From assembly GCA_030549775.1 (NCBI GenBank), contig CM060171.1, positions 60,880,360-60,944,359 of the forward strand: 64,000 nt of DNA. Direction: 5' to 3'. Origin of the DNA: Tamarix chinensis. Lineage: Eukaryota; Streptophyta; Magnoliopsida; Caryophyllales; Tamaricaceae. A program made the translations under genes and the position numbers. The notes under the pieces are model-generated. The model saw nothing but the letters and a program-made list of their open reading frames with translations, ran no database searches and was not told the DNA's origin. Positions 47,459 to 57,463 of this stretch are shown here, in pieces (within the stretch, counting starts at the first letter, position 1; each line of letters begins with the position of its first letter).

Positions 47459-50304
47459 AAACCAAACTTAATGATGATAAGCCATAGAAAAAATACTAAA
47501 TACTTATAGTGGAACACCATTATAGTTGTGGCCAGATTGGTCCACCGATGATAATAGTGGCCAGGTGCCTTGTGCCCTGGAGACCATTCTAGTGGAAAAT
47601 AATTGTAATACCCCAAATTTTTAATTAAACCTAATCCCGAGTAATTAATATCGAAACCTAATTCTGACCTCAGAAATTTATTTTTCTGTCTTACCCTAAT
47701 TCCCTAATTCTAAATTTTAACCTAATCCTAATTTTTATTTTGGGTTATTTATATTTTTCCTAACCTTAATCTAATCCCAAATACTTATCTAACCTAAACC
47801 TAAATCTAAACCCCCACCTTTTATTTTCCCTTTTCCTTTTTCCTTCCCCTCTACATATCTTATTTAATTATTATTTTTTCTCTCTCCATGATGATCACCT
47901 TACCCTCCCCTACCAAGCATACCCCTACCCCATCAATTCCCAGCTCCTACGGTTGTGGGTTGGGGTTTAAAAATTTTACCTGATCCTAACTTCCCTCATC
48001 TCCCTCTCTATGTGTATGTAAATATGTGTACATATACCTCATTTAATTCTCTAAAAAATACCTCCTTATTCCTCAAATTTTCTATTGAAAAACCACCCCA
48101 AACACACTCCTTTTTTCCCCTCCTTACCAACGCCAAAACCGCCCAAAAACACCCTCAAAGACCTACCTTCGGTAACCATTGCCACACCACATCCACCACC
48201 ATCGGAAAAAACTCCTATTGCCTCATCCCCAGCTGCAAAAAAAATCCTCCAAAACACCCCTAGCTGCACCAAAACCACCCATTCCTACCCTTAAGCTTTG
48301 GCAAAACTCACCAAAACACCCCGAAGCTTCGACAAAATCCACCAAAACACCCACTACCTACGGCAAAAAGAGCTGACATTCCTAACCCCCTAGTTGTAGC
48401 AAGAGCTTCTGCAACCCCCCAACCTGCAACAACATCCACCAAATCCCAACACACCCACCTTCAGCCATAACAACTGAAACTCCCCTTGTGCCGCACCATT
48501 TTCCCACCGTTGCTCACCCTTCCCTTCGGCCAAATACACCTATCCCACCCCCTAATTTTGGCCTTCCTTGCTTCTGCAACCCCCTTGCAACGACAGGTTG
48601 TGCAGTTGCTAGCCCACCCTTGCTCGGCAACCCCAATCAATCCCCCCTTTGTTACATAATTTTTGGCAGACACCTCCTTCGAACCCCAGTTTGGTTTTTC
48701 CCCATTCTTTTATCTTCCATTATCTTAAACCTTCATTAATTATATCATTAATTCTAATTATATTTTTTAATTATTCTTAGGTGATGTTCCAAAATTTTTG
48801 GAAGAAGTGGATTAAGATAAGTGTGCAAAGAGACCGGAGCCTTATTAGTAAGGATACTATTAGTAAGGATACTGGTCGATGTTTCAGGTTTTGTGTTAAA
48901 TGCTTGTATAATTATGTGTGTTATCATGTTATTATTATTAAACTATTAAAATGAGTGTTTTTGATGGTATGATATATTAATTTGAATTATGTAAAAGAAA
49001 GGAAGTGAGAATATGAAAAGATATGCTGATACGATGACATTATGCTATGATGTATTTTTGTGGATAAGTATAAATTGTGGGAGAGTATTGTGGGCCTAAT
49101 GAATTATTACAAGTGGGAAATAATTATATTTAAGATTTTTTTTGATAAAAGGATTATTAGGAAAAAAAGATATTGAGGATATGGAATTTTCGTAAAATAA
49201 GGGCTATCGACTATTTTGAAGGGCATTTTTGTCAATATGTGTTAATATAGAAATTTTGGTATTTTAACGTGTTAGATGGATTAAAATATGCTAATAATAT
49301 CATGTGAATTTTTTGGTAGTGATTATGAAGGTCATAAGTTCTTTAGATGAGAAAATAGCCTAATTTGGGAATAATAGGCTTAAAACGGTAATGTTATTTT
49401 CACATGTGTAAAATTTTAGAGTTAGGCCACAGATTTCGGATATGTTGTTAATATGAGTATTTTAAGGATGTATATTTAATTTGGGAGTAAAATATTCCAA
49501 AATTCTAATTTTATAAATTATGGCCAAATAAGGATTTATTAGGAAAATTAATTAAATAAATTATTTTATTAAAATTAAGAGAGTTAATTAAGGTAAATCA
49601 AGAGGAAAAAATTAAATAATTTAATTAGGAAAAATTAGGGTGTTTTGCTAATTAATATGGAAGTTAAGGGAATTTTTCCAAAATAGCCAAATTAAGCTAA
49701 AAAGGAATTTAATTATTATTATTATTTTAAATATTCAAGGATACCAAAATACCCTAAACACCCCAACCAACCTATTTTCTACTTTTCCTTTTTCCTTTTT
49801 CTCTTTTTCCCCTTCTTTTCCCTTTTTCTTTCTTCCTCCCCTTTCTCATTTTTCTTTTCCTTCTTCCTTCCCTGGAACAGGCTGGCCCGTGTAGCCCAAA
49901 CCCCTTCCCCCTTTGGCATGACCCAGGCCCACGCGACCTGTGCCTCCTCGCCCGTTTCCCCCAACTGGTCGGTCCCTTCTTTTCTTTTTTTTTTTCTTCT
50001 GGACCACGCGATCCAACTTATCTCCCTTCTTCCTCCCTTGATCCCAACCTACAAGTTCTGAAACTTACAACCCTCACCGTCGACAGCACCGACCTCCTCC
50101 TCCCTCCCCATTGCTTTCCTTTCCTTTTTTGACCCCAACCAACCACGCAACTTCCCTCCATGCATACCGCCCTTTCCTTTTCTCCCCCTGACCTAACCTA
50201 CCCTGCCATGGCAGGACTACACCGCCTGCCACCGTCGGCCGGTGGTCCTGCCTCACCTCTCGCTTGTCCTCTTCCTCCTTCATCATTTCCCCCTCAATTG
50301 AGCC

Positions 50305-50312
50305 TATAAATT
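50305..50312 (+). promoter_or_regulatory. LTR TATA box, copy C (variant)
   Basis: TATAAATT in GAGCCTATAAATTCCCC, with one change from the TATAAATA of the other copies, 0.82 kb from the LTR start. Confidence 0.5.
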
Positions 50313-51007
50313 CCCCATAGGCAGCCATAACCAAGCTTCTGTTTTCGCAACCCATAAAATCCTGACCTTGCACCATCGCCAGATTAGATCTTTATTTCGT
50401 CGTCGTCGGCCATCGCCGCTGCCCACGTCACCCACCAAAGCCTTCCCTGCACCACCCTCTACAGAATTGAGCCTCCTTCCTCCCTTAACTTGCTCTGCAC
50501 GAGCCACCCCGGCCGTGCAAAATCACCCTCCCGATCAGCCAACTTCGACCTCTTGCCGCCCCTCATGCCACCGCCCGTCACCTATTTCGCCACCAATAAC
50601 CCACCTCTACCCCCCAAAAAAACCAGGGGACCTCACTCTACCTCCCCATACCTCCATCTATCTTTGCCTCCCTCTCCTTCTCCCTTCTCCACCTTCCACC
50701 ACCTTTGGCCACTATACCCGCTGTCGTGCGCCGCCACTTTCGGCTGCACCACCACCTCCATTCCACCCCTCTCCACCCGAGACACCTTCCACCACCTCAA
50801 ACACCCCCTCATTCCCTCTCCTCTAACCTATACTCCCATCTCTCCACCTCTCTTCCTCCTCCATCACCGCTGCGGTTGCTGCCGCCGGTTCTGCCACCAA
50901 CCCTAGGTGGTATTCTAATTTTCCCAGCCCTTAATCTTTTTTTATAAGTGCTAGTAATTTTTATTAATATTAATATTATTACTCCTATTATTATTATTAT
51001 TAATGTT

Positions 51008-51042
<35 letters not shown>

Positions 51043-51142
51043 CATTAATATTATTATTATTATGTTATCACTCTTATCATCTAACCTAACTCTAGAAATA
51101 TTTCCAACTAAGGGTATCATTATTTAAAAGGCTACAACTTTA

Positions 51143-51185
51143 GTATTTTCATCATCATCATCATCATCATCGTCGTCATCATCAC

Positions 51186-51269
<84 letters not shown>

Positions 51270-51291
51270 TATTATTATTATTATTATTATT

Positions 51292-51329
<38 letters not shown>

Positions 51330-51345
51330 TATTTTCTTACTAATA
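51143..51345 (+). repeat. ATC/CAT microsatellite, about 200 bp
   Basis: An almost pure run of CAT triplets is interrupted by a short ATT block (51269-51293). It lies in the triplet zone of LTR copy C, which also holds (ACT)n near 51460-51505 and (ATT)n near 51620-51690. The poly-Met frame on the minus strand is an artefact. Confidence 0.95.
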
Positions 51346-51461
51346 CTATAAATACTAACTTGGGCCATTATCACTTTTATTATTAGTGTAAAGGTTGGGA
51401 CCCTTATGTTACTATTATATTTTTCGATTATTATCCTTATTATGCTTAACACTATTATAAT

Positions 51462-51505
<44 letters not shown>

Positions 51506-51619
51506 TTATCATTTCCATCATCATCATTATTATTCTATTATACTTGACCACATTATCACTAAGGCTACTACTAATGTGATTTTTGGGATCTTCATTAGTA
51601 TTATTCTTAAGATGGGAAC

Positions 51620-51667
<48 letters not shown>

Positions 51668-53384
51668 CATTATTATTATCATTATTATTATTTAATACTA
51701 CTATAAATATTATTATTGTTATCTTGTTTTTTGTTAATATCTCATAATCACTAACCTATTATCACTAATAGCATTATTAATATAAGAATCATTAGGGCCA
51801 CTACTTCTATATTACTTATATCACTATTATTATTATTATTACTAGGGTTTGGGGACAATATTAGTATTATCACTAAAAATATTAATAATACTGGAACCAT
51901 CACCTTAATACTATGAATATCACTATGACCACTTTAACATAAACCATAATGACTAGTAGTGGCACGATTAATTATTTTGGGAATAATAACCCTACTTTTA
52001 ATTATAAAACTACTATTATCATTATTAGCCCTAATAGTAGAGTATGATAAGATTAGGGTAGAAATAATGGTAGTCTTTGGTAAGAGGGAGATTAACCTAT
52101 AGTATTTCCTGCTTGTCGGTGAATCAAGCCAAAACCCTAAGGAGGCATAGGAGCGTGCTCCAAGCCTGGCGTCGTTTTAGGTAAGGATGTAGCTAAGGCC
52201 CATATATGTTGTGTGACTTGTATGCCTTGGGTGTTATGTATCATGCTATGTCGTGTATCATATGGTTATCATTAACTTGTCTTATATGTAGCGTAGCTTG
52301 GAGTAGAGGTATGTTTATGTGTTTCCTTTTGGCATGAGTATGATATGTATATATGGTGATTATGATGTGATATGATCTGACCCTCTAGGACATGCATGCT
52401 AGGATGATTGATAATATGATATGGGGATAAAAGGATAAAAAGAAAGAAAATGGGAAGTGGGTTCACTAAAAGGGATATGAGGTTAACCAAACTACCTCAT
52501 GATCTATTAGAGGAAAATAAAGAAGAAGAGGTGATCAAAATGAATGGGAGATGGGAACCATGTATAGGAATTATAGGGTTTGCATGGGGACTTCAAGCGA
52601 TTGCATGGGGTGGAAGAAGCTTTCATGGGGATGAAATTTACATGAGAAAAGTTGTTTCAGGGTGTAAGTAAGCTAAAGGGAGAGTTGTGGAGTAATTGGA
52701 GACTTGGGATGAAAAATAGTACGTAGGTTGGTGTAAGGGTGTATAGGGGACTTGATTAGGGTTTTGGGAGGAGGCACTAATCTAGGGAAAATGTGGAACT
52801 AAAAACAATTAAGGGAGAGTGGAGTATGGGTTGAGAGTGGGAATTTATTATATAAGGGGTGAGTATGGGTGTCATCGGAGAGAAGAGATATTAGGTGAAA
52901 AATAGAGTGGTTACTTGTGAGGAAAGAAAAGTACTAGGGTTTAAAGTGGCCAATTAGGGTTTTCCGGTCACATGAGAAATCGAGGAGTAAAGTGATATAA
53001 TTTGGGATTGAATCTAAAGGAGATAAAGTGTGGGGTGATGAATGAAATAATGGTAGTGTAAGTGAGAGGAAGTTGGGCCACATAGGTCCAATTAGGGTTT
53101 TCAAAGGAAAACCCTAGAGGGTGATAGTAGGTAGAGTTTGATGTCATGAAGTGTTGAGACTTAACCTACACCCTTAGGATTTGGGATTTCATTATGGGTT
53201 AGTGTAAGGGGGAAAGGATGTCGGGGCATGATAAGGGGCATAAGAGTCCTAAGATATAGAACGGGCCCCCTTGAGAGGATAGAAGTTGAAGGTTGGTGGC
53301 ATGCATGTCAAGGGTGAAATGCTTATCGAGTAAGATACGAATAAGATACTAATCATTTAAAGAGAAAGATTGTTGAGTCGGGCC

Positions 53385-53640
53385 CAGTCCTATCCATCGG
53401 CAAATAATAGTGGCTAGGAGAGTTTTTCCCTACATGATTTCGGGTCCATCGGCTATAATAGATGGGGTTTTCGTGCTCAACAAACCAAACATAATGATGA
53501 TAAGATATGGGAAAGATACGAAGTAATTATAGTGAAACACCATGTGAGTCGAGGCTGGACCGGTCCACCGGTGAATAATAGTGGTCAGGAATGTTCTGCC
53601 CTATATGTATTCTAGTCCACCGACTATAATAGTGGGGTTT
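53385..53640 (+). repeat. Hairpin minisatellite, copy C
   Basis: Four recognisable units (near 53393, 53445, 53558, 53611) of TCCATCGGCAAATAATAGTGG or ACCGGTCCACCGGTGAATAA, more decayed than in the nested copy at 32155. Confidence 0.8.
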
Positions 53641-54879
53641 TCACACTCGCATGGATTGATAAAGATTATGATGTGAAACGATTATACTTACCAGAAACCT
53701 AAAGAATAAATCTATCCGGACCATAGCCGGCCTTCATATCTGTATTATTGTATGTTGCTTATATGATCATGTTATGTTGTATGCCTTGCATGTTTGGCCT
53801 TAGCGTATGGTTACCTTACACATTACGTAGCGTACTAATCACCCTTTTCATGGGTGCTGCTCATTCCCACGAGCAGAAGACCAGTTTGAGTTTGTGCAGG
53901 TAGGGGATGACGTCTTCGGTGCATACGACACCTACGAGGCATCGGGCGGGGTTGAGCATTGAGCCTAAACCTGACCTGGGGATTGAGAGGGACTCGGTTG
54001 GACTATTTTTTTCCTCTTATTTTACCATGTTTCATTCTTATGCTAGTTATGTCATGTTGTACGGTATTTTATGTTTTTGGAAAACTTTAGTTACTTACTC
54101 TTTGGGTTGTAATTCTTAAATTGCACTCTGATTTCTGTATGACTATGAGGGAGTCCTCTCTTGCACTCTCATTATTTTATTAGTGACTTGTGTTTGATGT
54201 TAACCTTATTTAGCCTTAGCACTTAGTACTGAAACGATAGGAGTGAACCGGTCTGGTACTAAGTGTAGCGGTAATATCACTAGAATTTACGGTTTTGTTA
54301 TTTCACTTCTGTTAAAACCTTTTTATTAAAATGAAATTTTTCAGTAGTAAATTTTGGGGGTGTTACAGGGAGTGATTATGAAGGTCATATGTTCTTCAGA
54401 TGAGAAGATAACCTAATTTGGGAATAATAGCCTTAAAAAGGTAATGTTATTATCACATGTCTAAAATTTTAGAGTTAGGCCACGAATTTTGGATATGTTA
54501 TTAATATGGGTATTTGAAGGATGTATATTTAATTTGGTAATTATATGAGCCTTATGGGAGAAGTTATAAATAGTAACTTTTGAAACAGGGCTATTATCGC
54601 TTGTATAAGACGGGGGAGTTAGAACTTGAAATTTGGGTATGTTAATGATACTATTATCTTAGGAACATATACTAAATTTGGTGGATAAATGATCAATATA
54701 GGGGAAGTTATGCTTAACTTGTGAATTTAGGGTTTTCGGGAGAAAATATGTATGTTAATGTTTGAGAGTGGTCTTGTTATTTGTATGTTGATGCCTTTGC
54801 TTGCCTTAATTATTTCATACTTATAAATCAATCATCAATAAAATATTAATCATTTGAAGTGAAATATCACATGAGTCAG

Positions 54880-55390
54880 GACCGGTTGTATATGTCCGTT
54901 CTACCGGATGAAAATATTAGTCGGGTGTGTCTTGGCCCAAGATTGTATATTATTAATTGTTCCACTAGTAAGAATAGTGGCCAAGAGCATTTTATCTTAG
55001 GATGGAATAATCATTCCACCTATTGAGCGTAGTAGGGTCTCTGAACTCAATTTAAAATAAATCCTAAGAACGATTATAATCATTCATAAGACACTAATCA
55101 CATAAAGTGGAATGCTACATGAGTCAGGACTGGTTGTATATGTCCATTCCACCGAACGAGAGCATTATCCGGGAGCGTTCTACCCTGATAATGTATATTA
55201 TTAACTATTCTAATGGTATAAATAGTGGCCAGATGTATTATCTTGGGGTTGTATGTTATTAATCGTTCCACCGCCGGATGTATTTTCCCGGGGTTGTATG
55301 TTATTAACCGTTCCACCGATAAGAATAGTGGTCAGGAGCATTTTACCCTGGGGTGGAATAATCATTCCACTGGTTGAGAATAGTGGGGTC
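54880..55390 (+). repeat. Hairpin minisatellite, divergent form in LTR E
   Basis: Units read CCGTTCTACCGGATGAAAAT and TTCCACTAGTAAGAATAGTG followed by GCCAAGAGCATTTTATCTTAGG, alternating with TTGTATGTTATTAATCGTTC. A sub-repeat of about 50 bp (GATGTATTTTCCCGGGGTTG, near 55274 and a close variant near 55230) is tandem. The unit order, spacer GTGGGGTC and the following CTGAACTCA match the family. Confidence 0.7.
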
Positions 55391-56420
55391 CCTAAACTCA
55401 TCGTAAATAAAAGAATGGATCCTGATATATTCTAATAATACGAATCCAGACTAGTAATTATCTAGTATTACTTTTTGTATCTCGCATGTATACTACATCC
55501 CACTGTGAATGTATGTAATTTTATGTTTTTCTGGGTTCGATTGTATTGTTACCTTGCTTAGTATGTAGCATATTGGTCATCCTTTTTATGGGTGCTACTC
55601 ATTCCCACAAGTGGATGACCCTGATGGTTTTGTGCAGGTCTTTGAGGATCCAATTGATGATTTTTCCGCATTTGATGTAGTGTGTGGGGGAGAGTGACAT
55701 TTATCTTTACTGGGTGTTTAGGAAAAGATTCATGTTATCCGAATGATGTTTTTACGTAGATACCCTTTTTGGACTCTTTGATCCACATCAATCCTTTTGT
55801 AGTATTTTGTTATTGTAATTCGAAATTATTCTCCAAACTTATATTTGGTATTATGAAACTTATCTTATTTTTGGTTTTATCCCATTGAGCATTTTAAATT
55901 ATCTAGCCTTATGATTGACATAAGGCTGGGATGGTAAGCTCGACGTATGTCAATTATGGTGGTAACACCTAGTTATTTTGATTATGTTTCCACTATAAAA
56001 CAAAATTTTTTAGTAGTAAATTTTGGGGTGTTACAATAATAGGGGCCATGAGCGTTCTACTCTGAATGTCTCTGGTCCACTGGCTATAATAGTGGGGTTT
56101 CCATACTCGCATGGACTTAAAGTGAGAATGGTGTGAAAATGGGAATAATGGCCAAAAATCTAATGATTATGTTTAAACTGGACTGATTCACTACTTGTAT
56201 TATTTGTCTTTCATATATGGCCTTAGCTATATGGTTACCTTACTCAATACATAGCGTACCGATCACCCGTTTCATGGGTGCTACTTATTCCCATGGGAGC
56301 TGAGTGATGACCTATTGGACTTGGCATGAGTGTAATACCCCAATTTAAGCGTAGTGTTATAATTGATTTGACTATTTATATCAACATGGTATACCATCCT
56401 TTTGGTGATTCCGTCCTAAG

Positions 56421-56484
56421 AACTCTACAGTTAAGCATGCTGGCCGTTGAGCAATTTTAGGATGGGTGACCCTCCTAGAAAGTT
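56421..56484 (+). ncRNA. 5S rRNA-like segment in Cassandra LTR1
   Basis: AACTCTACAGTTAAGCATGC then GATGGGTGACCCTCCTAGAA matches the 3' half of plant 5S rRNA (AACTCCGAAGTTAAGCGTGC; GATGGGTGACCTCCTGGGAA), the hallmark of Cassandra LTRs. It is a retroelement-borne copy, not a functional rRNA gene. Internal control elements are partly mutated. Confidence 0.8.
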
Positions 56485-56871
56485 TTAGATTTTTCTAAAA
56501 CTTTCTCGGAAAGTGCGTGAGTGATGACAAAGCACGTTGAAAGGACTCGTGTTGATTTGTGGGGCCAGCCAATCAATCCGAAAGCGCTCCAAGGTAGCCC
56601 CCATGTGGTCATATCGACTCGGGGTGTTAGAAATGGTATCAGGGTGAAACCGTGACTTTGAGATGAACTTGGATGAGCCAATTAGCCACCTAGCGGGATG
56701 ATTCTTAGGATAAAATGTATTGAGATAGTTATTGGTTGAGATGCAATGAGGAAATTGCATTCTTTTAGTGGGGGTGATTGTTATACCCCAATTTGAGCGG
56801 AGTGTTATAAGAATTATTCTGGCTACTTATATCAACATGGTCTACCATATTTTTGGTGATTCCATCCTAAG

Positions 56872-56936
56872 AACTCCATAGTTAAGCGTGTTAGCCGTGG
56901 AGCAATTTTAAGATGGGTGACCCTCCTAGGAAGTTT
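56872..56936 (+). ncRNA. 5S rRNA-like segment in Cassandra LTR2
   Basis: AACTCCATAGTTAAGCGTGT then GATGGGTGACCCTCCTAGGA; better preserved than in LTR1. Confidence 0.8.
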
Positions 56937-56956
56937 CAGATTTTTCTGAAACTTTC

Positions 56957-57028
56957 TCGAAAAGTGCGTGAGTGAGGATAAAGCCCTTTTTCGAAAAGTG
57001 CGTGAGTGAGGATAAAGCGCACTAAAAG
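56957..57028 (+). repeat. 37-bp tandem duplication inside Cassandra LTR2
   Basis: TCGAAAAGTGCGTGAGTGAG then GATAAAGC occurs twice, near 56957 and 56993, separated by a short CCTTTT. LTR1 has one copy, which accounts for the length difference between the LTRs. Confidence 0.85.
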
Positions 57029-57463
57029 GACTCGTGTTGATCTGTGGGACCAACTGATCAATCCAAAAGCGCTCTAATGTAACCCCCATGTGGTCATATC
57101 GACTCGGGGTGTTATAATGAGGCCAAAGAGTGAGTGTTGTTCGAACTCATATTTTCCTATTTTACTTTATTTTACTGTTCGAACTATTTTCCCTTTAGAA
57201 TCTTTGACTCTGTATTAGTTTTCAGTTTCTGTAATAACTCTTTAATCGTGCACTCTGATTTCCCTTTCAATTATGAACTATTTGAATCCTTATGGTTTTA
57301 TGTCCTAATAAATTTTATGACTTGTGAAATTTCTAGCCTTGCGGTTTGTACGAGATTGATCGGGGGCCAAGCTTGTGCTATTCATGGCGGTAACACTCTC
57401 TTATCTTAATGTATGGTTTCGATTAAACAAAAAATTTCAACTGTGAATTTTGGGGGTGTTACA

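Larger units (their letters stand above)
49488..54367 (+). mobile_element. Giant gypsy-type solo LTR copy C (4.88 kb, TSD GGGAG)
   Basis: It starts TAAAATATTCCAAAATTC (a mutated form of TGAAATACCCCAAAATCC) and ends AAATTTTGGGGGTGTTACA, with GGGAG at 49483-49487 and 54368-54372. It is collinear with copies A and B: pyrimidine tract, TATA (50305), Pro-coding low-complexity leader, triplet zone (50970-51720), donor-like motif (52178), minisatellite (53385-53640) and 3' block (53810-54280). The open frames here are low complexity. Confidence 0.9.
47604..56036 (+). mobile_element. Gypsy-type solo LTR copy E (3.5 kb plus nested LTR, TSD ATAAT)
   Basis: It starts TGTAATACCCCAAATTTTTA and ends AAATTTTGGGGTGTTACA, with ATAAT at 47599-47603 and 56037-56041. 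It inserted in the ATAATAGTGG core of a minisatellite unit of copy F. Its body is divergent from copies A to D, with a C/A-rich tract (48080-48480). It retains the family's 3' features: a minisatellite (54880-55390) and the block GGTTTTGTGCAGG (55625). A 167-bp tandem duplication (49318, 54371) flanks the LTR inserted inside it. Confidence 0.82.
56331..57116 (+). mobile_element. Complete Cassandra TRIM (786 bp, TSD ATGAG)
   Basis: LTR1 is 56331-56631 (TGTAATACCCC to GGGGTGTTAGA) and LTR2 is 56779-57116 (TGTTATACCCC to GGGGTGTTATA), with ATGAG on both sides (56326-56330, 57117-57121). The 147-bp interior starts two bases after LTR1 with TGGTATCAGGGTG, a primer-binding site for initiator tRNA-Met, and ends with the polypurine AGTGGGGGTGA. 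There is no coding capacity, as expected for a TRIM, so it would depend on enzymes from other elements. LTR2 is 37 bp longer because of an internal duplication. LTR differences and mutated end bases show it is old. Confidence 0.93.
47459..57463 (+). mobile_element. Truncated giant LTR copy F, split by two later insertions
   Basis: LTR text collinear with 53480-54367 starts abruptly at the integrase junction, includes one minisatellite unit, breaks at 47603, resumes at 56037 with ATAATAGGGGCC, breaks at 56330 (Cassandra), resumes at 57122 and ends AATTTTGGGGGTGTTACA at 57463. The missing 5' part was deleted. The block at 56235-56310 keeps the CGATCACCCGTTTCATGGG motif. Later residents are an LTR at 47604-56036 and a Cassandra at 56331-57116. 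Confidence 0.72.

Noticed and set aside
48066..48739. Possible genes in the C/A-rich part of LTR E
   Set aside because: Frames are His/Pro/Thr-rich low complexity on both strands with no shared domain.
51132..51551. 139-residue poly-Met/Val/Ile frame
   Set aside because: Direct product of CAT/ATC and ACT triplet arrays.
56421..56936. Genuine 5S rRNA genes
   Set aside because: Only the 3' half matches, mutated, within TG...CA repeats with PBS and PPT; explained by Cassandra.
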